Notes: a model not told the origin generated them from the sequence alone. Positions 8,434 through 18,990 are shown, counted from the first letter of the stretch. The stretch is DNA of 45,753 bases from an uncultured Eubacteriales bacterium (GCA_900314355.1 OMUY01000057.1:1-45753), one strand, 5' to 3'. Numbers and translations: made by a program.

Positions 8434-8916
8434 TTATTTTCCTTTCAGCTCTTCTTTCCAGACCTCTGTCAGTTTTTCCAATGTCCATTGTGCATTTGCC
8501 GGACTTGTTGACGGCAGGCATACAGCCGATAAACCTGTTTTTGATTCAGAATATTTTTGATAAAGTGAAAAAGCTTTTTTGCCGTTAACAAAAATTCTTT
8601 TTATATTGCTTTGAACAATAATATAACTTAGGTCATTTGCCGTCACATTTTTAATAGAACTGTCCTTTGACAGCTCTATATCGCATGAATAAATAACATC
8701 CCACAGTGCGAGATTATTCTTAAGAATAATGTGTTTCTTTTCTTCGATTGTATCGGGAATTTTTTCATGATAAACAGTTGAAATCACTTTCCAAAACCTG
8801 TTTTGTTTGTTCCCGTAATAGAAGTTTTCTTCTCTCGATTTTACAGAGGGGAAAGACCCGAGAATCAGCGTATCCGAACTTTTTGAATACAGCGGCGCAA
8901 AAGGATGAATTAACAT
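8434..8916 (-). CDS. DNA-deoxyinosine glycosylase-like (uracil-DNA glycosylase fold)
   Basis: The 160-residue protein opens with HPFAPLY, then LILGSFPSVKSRE and FYYGNKQNRFWKV, the N-terminal signature of the hypoxanthine-DNA glycosylase branch of the uracil-DNA glycosylase superfamily. LWDVIYSC (about residue 75) and LPSTSPANAQW near the end supply the remaining active-site and DNA-intercalation region. The predicted role is removal of deaminated bases, mainly hypoxanthine, in base-excision repair. The ATG at 8916 has GGAT upstream. It is a single-gene unit, divergent from the nucleosidase gene. Confidence 0.8.
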   Translation of the reverse strand: MLIHPFAPLYSKSSDTLILGSFPSVKSREENFYYGNKQNRFWKVISTVYHEKIPDTIEEKKHIILKNNLALWDVIYSCDIELSKDSSIKNVTANDLSYIIVQSNIKRIFVNGKKAFSLYQKYSESKTGLSAVCLPSTSPANAQWTLEKLTEVWKEELKGK

Positions 8917-8974
8917 ATTGCTTTATCCTGCCTTTCTGCCATTGATAAATTTAATACGAAGCCTTTGTTTTGCT

Positions 8975-9002
8975 TTGATATTTGGTATATTTAAATTATA
9001 AT
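8975..9002 (+). promoter_or_regulatory. Promoter of the nucleosidase-recD2 operon
   Basis: TTGATA (8975-8980), 16-base spacer, TATAAT (8997-9002). The mRNA leader would be about 70 bases. Confidence 0.65.
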
Positions 9003-9080
9003 GTTTAATATTGAAATTGCAATGAGGAAATGGTATTATTATTTAAAGTCAGTATAAAAAATAATTAACGGAGAATTAAT

Positions 9081-9758
9081 ATGAAAAATTTCGGAGTAGT
9101 CATCGCGGACGATTACGAGTACAACCCTTATGTTGAATCTGTAAAAAAATACGGTTCAAAAGAAACAAAAAGAAGAAATAAAGAATCTGTGGAATTTGTT
9201 CTCGGGGAAAAAAAAATAATTTGTGTAAAATGCGGAATCGGAAAAGTAAACGCCGCATCGGCTACAGCATTTTTAATTTCAGATGACAACTGCGAAATAA
9301 TATTCAATATAGGACTTTCCGGAGCTGTTTCCGGACACCGCAGAGATGACATAGTCGCGGGAAAATCATTCAGGGAATGCGACTTTGATTTGACTGCCAT
9401 CAATGTTCCTCTCGGTGTTAAACCTCAGGAAAAGTTTGTCTATGAACCCGACAAAAAATTATTTGATCTCGCTTTGTCTATCCCGGGGGTCGGCAAAGCG
9501 GTATGCGGCACCGGAGATTTGTTTTTGGCTGACAAGAAGAAAGCCGAATTTTACAGAGAAACATTCGGAATTACAACATTTGATATGGAGACAGCGGCTA
9601 TTGCCTCCGTATGCAATGACGCCGGCGTAAAATTTTTGTCGTTGAGGCAGATAAGCGATGACGCCGACGATGTGGCTGGAGCCGATTATACGGAATCAAA
9701 TAATAAACAGCAGAAAACACTTTCAGATACGCTTTTGCAGATTATTGAGAAGCTTTAA
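9081..9758 (+). CDS. mtnN: 5'-methylthioadenosine/S-adenosylhomocysteine nucleosidase-like protein
   Basis: The 225-residue protein belongs to the PNP/UDP phosphorylase fold. CGIGKVNAASA (about 52-62), NIGLSGAV, CGTGDLF, TFDMETAAIASVC and LRQISDDAD match the MTA/SAH nucleosidase pattern. The Glu and Asp corresponding to the E. coli catalytic residues (DMET; ISDDAD) are present, and Glu13 aligns with the N-terminal catalytic Glu. The enzyme would cleave adenine from MTA or SAH. This fits the separate mtnK-mtnA pair at 32-35 kb, which acts on the resulting methylthioribose. A specialised nucleoside phosphorylase is the alternative. GGAG lies seven bases before the ATG, and recD2 starts five bases after the stop. 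Confidence 0.75.
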   Translation: MKNFGVVIADDYEYNPYVESVKKYGSKETKRRNKESVEFVLGEKKIICVKCGIGKVNAASATAFLISDDNCEIIFNIGLSGAVSGHRRDDIVAGKSFRECDFDLTAINVPLGVKPQEKFVYEPDKKLFDLALSIPGVGKAVCGTGDLFLADKKKAEFYRETFGITTFDMETAAIASVCNDAGVKFLSLRQISDDADDVAGADYTESNNKQQKTLSDTLLQIIEKL

Positions 9759-9763
9759 TTTAT

Positions 9764-11986
9764 ATGTCATTTAAACCGTCTGAAAACGAATGGGTTCAAA
9801 TTTCCGGAACAGTGGAAGGAATCATTTTCAGAAATGAATCAACATCTTTTACTGTTCTTGATATTAATTCAAACGATGAGCTTATTACGGCAGTGGGAGT
9901 AATACCGGAACTGACTGCAGGTGAAAAAATCAATCTTACCGGGTGGTGGGATATAAATAAATCATTCGGCAGACAATTCAGAATAGAAAAACTAAAAAGG
10001 TCAATGCCTGAAACTGCTTCAGACTATCTGAAATATCTTTCATCCGGAGCTATCAAAGGAATCGGGCCAAAAACCGCAAAGCAGATAGTTGACAGATTCG
10101 GTGAAAATACGTTTGACGTATTGGAATTTGACCCTGAAAGACTGACTGTAATAAAAGGTTTTTCCGAAAGAAAAGCTTTTCTTGTTTCAGAACAGTTCAA
10201 ACAGCAGATGTCTCTGAGAACTGTTATATTAGGTCTTGAAAAATTTGACTTGACCGCGTCCGAAAGCATCAGAATTTACAGAGAATTCGGAAAAAATTCA
10301 GTTCATATCATAGAAGAAAATCCTTATATTTTATGCGGCAGAATAGAAGGGTTTTCATTTGACAGAGCCGAAGAAATTGCCGGAAAACTTTCAAAACCTG
10401 TTGAATCAAGGTACAGAACGAGAGCCGGAATAAATTATGTACTCAGACATAACCTTTTTAACGGTCATACTTGCCTGCCGAGAAATAAATTGGTTCAGGT
10501 TTCTTCTAAATTATTGTCTTTGACAACAGACGAAACAGAATCCGGATTAGAAGAAATGATTAAAAATAAAATGCTGATTTCTTATAACAGAAATGAAAAA
10601 GAATTCATTGCTATTCCGGAAATTTTTTTTGACGAACGCAATATTTCGGAAAAAATAAAACTGTTTCTTCTGCTTTCATCAGAAAATTTTTCTGCAAATG
10701 AGAAAATTATTGATGAAATTGAAAAAGAAAACGACATAAAATATGCCGAACTTCAGAGAGAAGCAATAAGAAAAGCCGCTTCAAACGGTGTGTTTATCCT
10801 TACAGGCGGTCCCGGAACGGGAAAAACTACTACCGTACGCGGAATCATTTCTTTTTTTCATAAACTTGGCAGGACTGTCACTTTAGCCGCGCCAACAGGC
10901 AGGGCTGCGAAAAGAATGTCTGAGCTTACGGGAATGGATTCCAAAACAATTCACAGGCTGCTTGAAGTCGAATGGTCAAAAGAAGATAAATTGAATTTCA
11001 AAAAGAACGAGCAAAATCCTCTTGAAACAGATGTGTTGATAGTCGATGAAGCGTCAATGATTGATGTTGAGCTTTTCTCAAATCTTATTAACGCCTGCAA
11101 ATACGGGACAAGGATAATTTTGGTCGGTGATTCAAACCAGCTTCCTGCCGTAGGACCCGGGAACGTTCTTGACGATCTTATATCATCCGGAATAGTTCCT
11201 TTTGTTAAATTGACTGTGATTTTCAGGCAGGCGATGAAATCTCTTATCATCACAAACGCGCATGACGTCATTGAAGGGAAATATCCTAATCTGAATGAAA
11301 AAAATAACGATTTTTTCTTTATGAAGCGCGAAAATCCAATCGCAGCCAAAGATACCATAGTACAGTTATGCACAGACAGGCTGTCTAATGCTTACGGGTA
11401 CAGCCCTCTTGACGATATTCAAATATTATGCCCGTCAAGAAAAGGCGAATGCGGCACAGTTAACCTAAATTTAAAAATGCAGCAGAGCTTAAATCCACCG
11501 TCGCCGGACAAAGCCGAAGTAAAATCCGGACTTCACATTTACCGCGAAGGCGATAAAATTATGGAAACGAGGAATAATTATGACCTCGCATGGACTAAGG
11601 GTGAAGAAAAAGGCGCAGGAATTTTCAACGGCGAAATAGGTATTATCGAAAAAATCAATAATAAAGAAGGAAGCGTAAAAATAAAATTTGACGACGGAAA
11701 AATTTCATTTTTTCCTTTTGACTTTCTCCATGAACTTGAGCTTGCTTATGCGGTAACAGTTCACAAAAGTCAGGGATCAGAATATAATGCCGTTGTAATG
11801 CCTGTGGCCGACGTGCCGCCTAAACTTCTGTACAGAAATCTTCTGTATACAGCTATTACAAGGGCGAAAAAACAGATGATAATTGTCGGACGAGAAGATT
11901 TGATTGAAAAAATGGTTGACAACAATTTTCAGAATAAACGCTATTCTTTTCTCAAATATCTTCTGCTTGAAGGTAATAAACAATAA
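9764..11986 (+). CDS. recD2: RecD2-type ATP-dependent 5'-3' DNA helicase
   Basis: The 740-residue length is usual for RecD2. An N-terminal OB-like region (about 8-85) precedes tandem helix-hairpin-helix elements (YLSSGAIKGIGPKTAKQIV). The helicase core has Walker A GGPGTGKT (348-355, Lys354), Walker B with VDEAS, GDSNQLPAVGPG, and C-terminal VTVHKSQGSEYN and LLYTAITRAK. RecD2 acts alone in DNA repair and fork maintenance in bacteria without RecBC. The start lacks a strong ribosome site; it lies five bases after the upstream stop, so coupling is likely. Confidence 0.93.
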   Translation: MSFKPSENEWVQISGTVEGIIFRNESTSFTVLDINSNDELITAVGVIPELTAGEKINLTGWWDINKSFGRQFRIEKLKRSMPETASDYLKYLSSGAIKGIGPKTAKQIVDRFGENTFDVLEFDPERLTVIKGFSERKAFLVSEQFKQQMSLRTVILGLEKFDLTASESIRIYREFGKNSVHIIEENPYILCGRIEGFSFDRAEEIAGKLSKPVESRYRTRAGINYVLRHNLFNGHTCLPRNKLVQVSSKLLSLTTDETESGLEEMIKNKMLISYNRNEKEFIAIPEIFFDERNISEKIKLFLLLSSENFSANEKIIDEIEKENDIKYAELQREAIRKAASNGVFILTGGPGTGKTTTVRGIISFFHKLGRTVTLAAPTGRAAKRMSELTGMDSKTIHRLLEVEWSKEDKLNFKKNEQNPLETDVLIVDEASMIDVELFSNLINACKYGTRIILVGDSNQLPAVGPGNVLDDLISSGIVPFVKLTVIFRQAMKSLIITNAHDVIEGKYPNLNEKNNDFFFMKRENPIAAKDTIVQLCTDRLSNAYGYSPLDDIQILCPSRKGECGTVNLNLKMQQSLNPPSPDKAEVKSGLHIYREGDKIMETRNNYDLAWTKGEEKGAGIFNGEIGIIEKINNKEGSVKIKFDDGKISFFPFDFLHELELAYAVTVHKSQGSEYNAVVMPVADVPPKLLYRNLLYTAITRAKKQMIIVGREDLIEKMVDNNFQNKRYSFLKYLLLEGNKQ

Positions 11987-12003
11987 TAATTGAGGTGGAA
12001 TAA

Positions 12004-13497
12004 ATGAATACATACGAAGCAATAAATAAATTGGTTGATTATGCGGTTGATAATAACCTAATACCTGACTGCGAGAGAATTTATTCGAGAAATCTAATTC
12101 TCGACGTAATGAAATTGGATTTTTACAAAGATGAAAAATTAGAAGAAACAGCTGATTTGGAAACAATTTTGAAAGTATTGCTTGATGATGCCGTTTCAAG
12201 AAAACTTATCGGCGACAACGTCACAGAAAGAGATCTTTTTGATACTCGCTTGATGAACTGCGTGACGCCGAGACCGGGTCAGGTAATTTCCAAATTCTAT
12301 GAACTTCATGAAAAATCGCCCGAAAAAGCGACAGATTATTTTTTTGAGCTTTCCGAAAATTCTGATTATATACGCAGATACAGAATAAAAAAGGATATCA
12401 GATGGAATGTTGACACGCCTTACGGAGAGATGGAAATGTCTATCAACATGTCTAAGCCTGAAAAAGACCCCAGGGCAATAAAAGCCGCGGCAAAAGCTTC
12501 TTCAGATAAATATCCCGAATGTGCGTTATGCAAAGAAAATGAAGGCTACTCCGGCAGAATAGATCATCCCGCGAGAGAAACCATCAGATTAATCCCGATT
12601 AAAGTCGCCGGGCAGCATTGGTTTTTCCAGTATTCGCCTTATCAGTACTTCAACGAGCATTCAATATTTTTGAACGGAATGCACACGCCGATGAAAATCG
12701 ACAGACAGGTTTTTGTCAAATTGACAGATATTCTCGACATTCTTCCTCATTATACGGTCGGTTCCAACGCAGGTCTTCCGATCGTAGGAGGTTCGATACT
12801 TGCTCACGAGCATTTTCAGGGCGGCAGACACGAATTCCCTATGGCAAAAGCTAAAATTATAGAAAATTTCACTCTGCCCGGTTTTGACAATGTCAATTTC
12901 GGTATTGTAAATTGGCCGATGAATGTAATCAGGGTTTCCAGCGAGGACAAAGAAAAAGTAATTGACGCGTGCGATAAAATATTAACGTTCTGGAAAAGAT
13001 ATACAGACAAAGACGCTTTTATATTCGCTGAAACAGATGGTCAGGAACACAATACCGTAACTCCTATATCGAGAAAAAGAGACGGCAGATACGAAATTGA
13101 CCTTGTTTTAAGAAATAATATCACTACAGACGAGTATCCCGACGGATATTTCCATGCTCATCCGGAATATCATCATATAAAAAGAGAAAATATCGGACTT
13201 ATCGAAGTTATGGGACTCTCTGTACTTCCTTCAAGGCTTAAAACCGAGATGGATATTCTTGCTGACGCTATTAAAAACGGTGAAGATTATCACAATATCG
13301 AAAAAATAAAAAAACACGCCGTTTGGGCAGATGAAATATTGAAGAAATATCCGGATCTTGACAAAAATAATATTCTTCCTGTTCTTTACAATGAAATAGG
13401 CGTAGTATTTTATAAGATTCTCGAAAACTGCGCGGTGTTCAAGCGCACAGATGAAGGCAGAAAACAGTTTGAAAAATTTGTAAATTCTATTAAATAA
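12004..13497 (+). CDS. galT: UDP-glucose--hexose-1-phosphate uridylyltransferase, class II
   Basis: The 497-residue length and the motif GGSILAHEHFQGG (His268, Glu269, His270) identify the Firmicutes class II GalT. This is distinct in sequence from the HPH-type class I enzyme. It exchanges galactose-1-phosphate with UDP-glucose in the Leloir pathway. GRIDHPARET and QHWFFQYSPYQYFNEH are further family blocks. AGGTGG precedes ATG 12004 at good spacing. galK and galE are not in this window, so galactose use would depend on genes elsewhere. SGNH and esterase genes follow closely, suggesting glycan or acylated-sugar processing; this is inferred from position only. Confidence 0.93.
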   Translation: MNTYEAINKLVDYAVDNNLIPDCERIYSRNLILDVMKLDFYKDEKLEETADLETILKVLLDDAVSRKLIGDNVTERDLFDTRLMNCVTPRPGQVISKFYELHEKSPEKATDYFFELSENSDYIRRYRIKKDIRWNVDTPYGEMEMSINMSKPEKDPRAIKAAAKASSDKYPECALCKENEGYSGRIDHPARETIRLIPIKVAGQHWFFQYSPYQYFNEHSIFLNGMHTPMKIDRQVFVKLTDILDILPHYTVGSNAGLPIVGGSILAHEHFQGGRHEFPMAKAKIIENFTLPGFDNVNFGIVNWPMNVIRVSSEDKEKVIDACDKILTFWKRYTDKDAFIFAETDGQEHNTVTPISRKRDGRYEIDLVLRNNITTDEYPDGYFHAHPEYHHIKRENIGLIEVMGLSVLPSRLKTEMDILADAIKNGEDYHNIEKIKKHAVWADEILKKYPDLDKNNILPVLYNEIGVVFYKILENCAVFKRTDEGRKQFEKFVNSIK

Positions 13498-13500
13498 AAA

Positions 13501-14154
13501 ATGAAAAGATTTTTTAAAGACGGAGAAACCGTATTATTCCAGGGAGACAGCGTAACAGACTGCGGAAGACCGAGAGATTACGACAACAAAAATTTTTCGT
13601 CAAGAGATTTACTTGGACCCGGCTACCCTGTTAAGGTCTACGATATTTATAAAGCACTTTTTCCCGACAATAAAGTTAATTTTATCAACAGAGCAGTATC
13701 CGGAGACAAAATATCCGATGTCCTTAAAAGGTATGATAAAGATACAAAGGAAGTCAAGCCTGATTTTTTGTCATTGATGATTGGCATCAATGATACATGG
13801 CATTTTCAGGATAATAACATTGAGGAACCTGCCGATGTTTTCAGCAGACTTTATGAAAAATATCTTATAAAAGTCAAATCCGATTTTCCCAGAATAAAGA
13901 TTCTCATTATCGATGCTTTTTATTTTACTGACTGGCAAGGAAGAGAAGGATGGTATAAAGATTTTATTGAGAAACATAATTCGACTCATAAAATAGCCGA
14001 AAAATATGCAGACTACCACATTGATATGTTTGATATTATGACTCATCAGACAGATTTTGAAAAGGAAATTCTTTCCCAGGACGGAGTTCATCCAAAAGAT
14101 ACAGGTCACAGTTTGATCGCTTCCGAAATAGTAAAAACTTTAAAAATTATATAA
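13501..14154 (+). CDS. SGNH/GDSL-family hydrolase
   Basis: The 217-residue protein shows all four SGNH blocks: FQGDSVTD with nucleophile Ser17, AVSGDK (Gly68), GINDTW (Asn97) and DGVHP with Asp194 and His197. Such enzymes hydrolyse esters, often acetyl groups on sugars or cell-wall polymers. No signal peptide is present, so it should be cytoplasmic. The ATG is three bases after the galT stop and has no Shine-Dalgarno sequence, implying coupled translation with galT. A role in deacetylating an imported carbohydrate is plausible but unproven. Confidence 0.88.
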   Translation: MKRFFKDGETVLFQGDSVTDCGRPRDYDNKNFSSRDLLGPGYPVKVYDIYKALFPDNKVNFINRAVSGDKISDVLKRYDKDTKEVKPDFLSLMIGINDTWHFQDNNIEEPADVFSRLYEKYLIKVKSDFPRIKILIIDAFYFTDWQGREGWYKDFIEKHNSTHKIAEKYADYHIDMFDIMTHQTDFEKEILSQDGVHPKDTGHSLIASEIVKTLKII

Positions 14155-14163
14155 AATATTACA

Positions 14164-14988
14164 ATGAGCAATATCAAAGTCAAAATAAAAAAAATCGATT
14201 CTCTCGGTAATCGGATTAATGCTCTTGTATTGATTCCCGTAAATAAGAAACCGAATGATTTTACAACCGGTGTAATGTGGATTCACGGCGGTGGATATTT
14301 CCTTGGTATGAAGGAAATGGTCTTTATGTCAAGGGCGATGGATTTGTGCGAACAGTACGGATGCGTCGTCGTTTCTCCAGGATACAGAATGGCTCCTTTT
14401 TATCCGTATCCTTATGCTTTTGCAGATTGCGTCTCGACTCTTGAATGGATGAAAGACAACTCTGCGTCACTTGGATTTAATAAAAATCAGATTTTTGTCG
14501 GAGGAGAAAGCGCCGGAGGAGGTCTTTGCATTTCAGTCTGTCTTTGGGAAAAATATGTAAAAAGAGTGAATGTAGCTTATCAAACTCCGCTTTATCCGAT
14601 GATGGATTGCAGAGATACCGATACATCTTATGACAATCACGCGCCTGTTTGGGGAACGTTTCAAAATCATATCGGCTGGAATCTTTACTTAAAAAACATA
14701 GTGGGCGACGTCCCTGTTTTTGCCTCCCCTGCCCTTGAAAAAGACTATCGAGGAATGCCGCCGTGCTATACTTTTGTCGGCACAGCAGATCCGTTTTTAA
14801 GCGAGACAAAAACTTATATAGAAAATTTGAGAAAAGTCGGTATCGAAGCGGATTATGACACTTATTCAGATGAATTTCACGCATTCGATATGCTTGCGCC
14901 GTTCAAGCAGACAAGCAAAATAGCTGTGAAAAAATTTAATGAAGAATTTCAGATTGCACAGAGAAAATATTTTGCCGAAAACAAATGA
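14164..14988 (+). CDS. Alpha/beta hydrolase (esterase/lipase, Abhydrolase_3 type)
   Basis: The 274-residue enzyme has the HGGG oxyanion motif (41-44), the nucleophile elbow GESAGG with Ser116, Asp209 in GTADPF and His239 in DEFHAF: a complete triad of the hormone-sensitive-lipase-like group. It should be a cytoplasmic carboxylesterase on small or sugar esters. It begins nine bases after the SGNH gene, without a recognisable ribosome site, so it is probably coupled. Two esterases behind galT suggest removal of acyl decorations from sugars (inference). Confidence 0.87.
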   Translation: MSNIKVKIKKIDSLGNRINALVLIPVNKKPNDFTTGVMWIHGGGYFLGMKEMVFMSRAMDLCEQYGCVVVSPGYRMAPFYPYPYAFADCVSTLEWMKDNSASLGFNKNQIFVGGESAGGGLCISVCLWEKYVKRVNVAYQTPLYPMMDCRDTDTSYDNHAPVWGTFQNHIGWNLYLKNIVGDVPVFASPALEKDYRGMPPCYTFVGTADPFLSETKTYIENLRKVGIEADYDTYSDEFHAFDMLAPFKQTSKIAVKKFNEEFQIAQRKYFAENK

Positions 14989-15030
14989 TAAAGAAAAAGT
15001 TGACGGATTGATCAAAGGAGGTTATTATGG

Positions 15031-16107
15031 GTGAAAAGGTATAAATACAAAAGCGGCCATTCTGAGAACAATCCGATAAAAGACGGCAAATCAGTAGATA
15101 TGGAAGAAAATAACCTGAAAACGCTTGATTACGATTACCGCAAAAAAGATAATAATATTTTCGGAGCTTATATAAAATCCACCATATCATCACATCCGGA
15201 ATATATCGAGGACAACACATCTTATGAAGAAACTCCTCAATATCTCTATTACAAATGCGTGGACGGCAGTAAAATAAACAAAAAGAATTTATCACATTAT
15301 ATTAATTGGAAAAACGTTGACGACAGTGTAAATTTCAGAAAATTTATTTCAGAAGAAATGGACAAGAAGAAAAAAAATAACGATTCAGAAGAGTCGATTG
15401 ATGAAAAAAATAAAAAAGAGATGGAGCTGTTTGTAAAAACATATACAGACAACCCTGAAAATTATCCTCTTCAGGATAAAGAAGATAAAGAAAAGAAGAA
15501 ACCAAAAGATAAAAAAAATATTTGGAGGGTTTTAATCTCGGTTGTTTGTGTTGCGGCTTTATCTACTTCTGTTACAACATTGGTATGTTTTGAAAAATTT
15601 AAAAACAATGTCAAGGTATTGACGCCTCAAAATGCTGTCAGGCTTCAGCCAAACGATGAGGAAAGCGAGGATATTTACGTTGTTTCTCCTGAATTACTTA
15701 CCGGGAATGGCATCGTTATGACGGCCGATACGACTACTTCAAAAAATGATGTAGTGATTTACAATCCGCCTGACACAACTACAACGAGAGTTTACTTAAA
15801 TCAAACAACAACTAAATCATCAAGTGAAACAACGACATATGTAAATAAAAAGAGTCAAAAAGCTGCCGCGCAGACTGCCGCAAGAACTACCGCCGCAACA
15901 ACAGCCGCCGTCCAGTATCCAATTAATATTAATACGGCAACAGTTGATGAACTGAAACAAATTAATGGTATCGGGGATAAAAAAGCTCAGGCAATCGTAA
16001 ATTACAGAGAAACATACGGAAAATTCGATGACGTTTATGATTTGGCGCTTGTAGACGGCATAGGCGATAAAACAGTGGAAAATCTGCTGCCGTATATATG
16101 TGTATAA
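15031..16107 (+). CDS. Membrane protein with ComEA-like helix-hairpin-helix domain
   Basis: The 358-residue protein has a long hydrophilic, Lys/Asp/Glu-rich N-terminal part (1-163), one membrane helix (about 165-186), a Thr/Ser/Ala-rich linker (about 225-295) and a C-terminal ComEA domain (about 296-358: ININTATVDEL, two GIGDK hairpins). ComEA binds incoming DNA outside the membrane during transformation. This protein lacks the usual SLBB part and has an unusually large cytoplasmic tail. Start: AAAGGAGG (15014-15021) precedes GTG 15031 by nine bases. A nearer ATG at 15027 in another frame encodes only five codons. No comEC or comEB is in the window. Confidence 0.75.
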   Translation: MKRYKYKSGHSENNPIKDGKSVDMEENNLKTLDYDYRKKDNNIFGAYIKSTISSHPEYIEDNTSYEETPQYLYYKCVDGSKINKKNLSHYINWKNVDDSVNFRKFISEEMDKKKKNNDSEESIDEKNKKEMELFVKTYTDNPENYPLQDKEDKEKKKPKDKKNIWRVLISVVCVAALSTSVTTLVCFEKFKNNVKVLTPQNAVRLQPNDEESEDIYVVSPELLTGNGIVMTADTTTSKNDVVIYNPPDTTTTRVYLNQTTTKSSSETTTYVNKKSQKAAAQTAARTTAATTAAVQYPININTATVDELKQINGIGDKKAQAIVNYRETYGKFDDVYDLALVDGIGDKTVENLLPYICV

Positions 16108-16120
16108 AAAGAAATAAAAG

Positions 16121-16147
16121 AAAAGAGCTTCTTTGAAGCTCTTTTTT
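16121..16147. terminator. Bidirectional terminator
   Basis: The arms AAAAGAGCTTC and GAAGCTCTTTT pair around a TTT loop and continue into six T. It sits between the convergent ComEA-like and yajC genes. Confidence 0.85.
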
Positions 16148-16169
16148 ATGACTAAAATTTTATTGAAAA

Positions 16170-16703
16170 TTATTTTGACTCTGCGGAATCTTGAGATGAA
16201 GCGGAATCGCCGGATTTGACTGTATCTTCAGAAATCTGCTGTGTCTTGCGTGTTCTTTCAACTTTTTTCCCGCCCTTTTTGCCTGAAGTTTTAGCTTCCT
16301 TCTCGGCAGCTTTTGCAGCAGCCTGAGCTTCTCTCTGAGCCTGTATTCTCTCTTCGTTTGTGTTGTTTGTCTGAATTGCCCAGCGGGTAATTTTCATCTT
16401 GTTTTTGTCAGAGCCGGTCTCAATTACAAGGGTATCTTCTTTTACCGTTACTACCCTGCCTACGATACCGCCAATAGTAGTGATTTCGTCGCCAATCTGA
16501 ATCGCGTCTCTCATAGCCTGATCTTCCTTCTGTTTCTTCTGCTGAGGTCTTATCATGACGAAATACATGATTACAAAAAGGAGAACCATCAATAAGATAG
16601 TAGACCAAACCGAGCCTGAACTTGAACCTGAAGCGGTAGTTCCTGTGGAACCTGAAAGCATATTGTATCCGATTGAGAGAAGCGCTGAGATTGAAAGATT
16701 CAT
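16170..16703 (-). CDS. yajC: Preprotein translocase subunit YajC
   Basis: The 177-residue protein has one membrane helix (about residues 32-50) followed directly by MIRPQQKKQKE, then GDEITTIGGIVGRVV and the short beta-rich domain typical of YajC. YajC associates with SecDF and the Sec translocon. This copy has a C-terminal extension of about 65 residues rich in Ala, Lys, Glu and Ser, with a KKGGKK stretch, beyond the usual family end. ATG 16703 has GGAGGA upstream. It lies downstream of queA-tgt, as in many bacteria, but also has its own promoter. Confidence 0.93.
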   Translation of the reverse strand: MNLSISALLSIGYNMLSGSTGTTASGSSSGSVWSTILLMVLLFVIMYFVMIRPQQKKQKEDQAMRDAIQIGDEITTIGGIVGRVVTVKEDTLVIETGSDKNKMKITRWAIQTNNTNEERIQAQREAQAAAKAAEKEAKTSGKKGGKKVERTRKTQQISEDTVKSGDSASSQDSAESK

Positions 16704-16770
16704 TTTATTTCCTCCGAAAAATTAATTTTTTTCACTTTATTTCTGAAAAATTAATTAAAGCAATAAAAAT

Positions 16771-16799
16771 ATTATATTACATATATTCTGACAATGCAA
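16771..16799 (-). promoter_or_regulatory. Promoter of yajC
   Basis: On the minus strand: TTGCAT (16799-16794), 17-base spacer, TATAAT (16776-16771), in the 105-base gap after tgt. Confidence 0.55.
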
Positions 16800-16808
16800 G
16801 CAAAAAAA

Positions 16809-17957
<1,149 letters not shown>

Positions 17958-17961
17958 TTAA

Positions 17962-18990
17962 TCAAAGTATGAGCATTGCGTCTCCGAAAGAATAAAATCT
18001 GTATTTCTCTTTTATTGCAATATTATATGCGTTTAAGATGTTTTCTCTTGTCGAAAATGCGGAGACAAGCATTATTAAAGTGCTTTCGGGAAGATGAAAA
18101 TTCGTGATAAGTCCGTCTAAACATCTGAATTTAAATCCGGGATAGATGAAAATATTTGTTGATCCCGAACATTCTTTCAATCTGCCATTTTCATCGCATG
18201 TTGATTCGAGTGTTCTGCACGATGTTGTGCCAACTCCGATAATTCTGCCGCCGGAGTCTTTAGCTTTGTTGATTTTTTCCGCAGCTTCTTTTGGAACGAA
18301 ATACTGTTCCGTGTGCATTACATGATCTTCTATATTTTCGGTTTTTACGGGTCTGAATGTTCCTATTCCTACATGAAGAGTAATATAAGCTATATCTACA
18401 CCCATATCTTTTATTTTTTCAAGAAGTTCATCGGTAAAATGAAGTCCGGCCGTAGGCGCCGCTGCAGAGCCCGGATACTTTGCGTAGACCGTCTGGTACA
18501 TTTCTTTGTCTTTAAGATCGTGAGTTATGTAATGAGGCAGAGGCATTTCGCCGATTTCATTTAAAATATCATAAACAGTAGTGTTCTTTTCATGAGTAAA
18601 CTTTACTACTCTGTTTCCGTTTTCTTTGACCTCGGTGACAACAGCGTGAAGTATTCCTCCGTTAAAATCAAATTCGTCGCCTTCTTTGGCTTTTCTTCCG
18701 GGTCCTGTGATGCACTCCCAGACATCGTCTCCGCAGTCTTTTAAAAGAAGAAACTCGACCTTTGCTCCGGTTTTCTTTATACCGTATATTCTTGCCGGCA
18801 GAACTTTAGTGTTATTCAGAACTAGGCAGTCTCCGGGCTTTAAATAATCTACAACATCGTAGAAATGTCTGTGCTCTATTTGGCCCGTGATTCTGTTCAT
18901 ATACATAAGTCTTGACTCGTCTCTTTTCTCAAGCGGATCCTGAGCTATCAATTCCTGAGGAAGGTCATAGTAAAAATCGGATTTCTTCAT
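17962..18990 (-). CDS. queA: S-adenosylmethionine:tRNA ribosyltransferase-isomerase
   Basis: The 342-residue enzyme transfers and isomerises the ribosyl part of SAM onto preQ1-tRNA to form epoxyqueuosine. Blocks visible are [12 protein letters not shown] at the N-terminus, [20 protein letters not shown], the [14 protein letters not shown] block, [11 protein letters not shown] and [19 protein letters not shown]. Length is normal. GAGGAG precedes ATG 18990. It heads the queA-tgt(-yajC) minus-strand unit. No well-formed promoter could be picked out upstream. Confidence 0.96.
   Translation of the reverse strand: MKKSDFYYDLPQELIAQDPLEKRDESRLMYMNRITGQIEHRHFYDVVDYLKPGDCLVLNNTKVLPARIYGIKKTGAKVEFLLLKDCGDDVWECITGPGRKAKEGDEFDFNGGILHAVVTEVKENGNRVVKFTHEKNTTVYDILNEIGEMPLPHYITHDLKDKEMYQTVYAKYPGSAAAPTAGLHFTDELLEKIKDMGVDIAYITLHVGIGTFRPVKTENIEDHVMHTEQYFVPKEAAEKINKAKDSGGRIIGVGTTSCRTLESTCDENGRLKECSGSTNIFIYPGFKFRCLDGLITNFHLPESTLIMLVSAFSTRENILNAYNIAIKEKYRFYSFGDAMLIL

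Noticed and set aside
11777-12199. Minus-strand ORF of 140 codons opposite recD2 and galT
   Set aside because: It spans the ends of two well-supported genes on the other strand and shows no recognisable domain; it is a shadow ORF, as are the other antisense ORFs over 300 bases.
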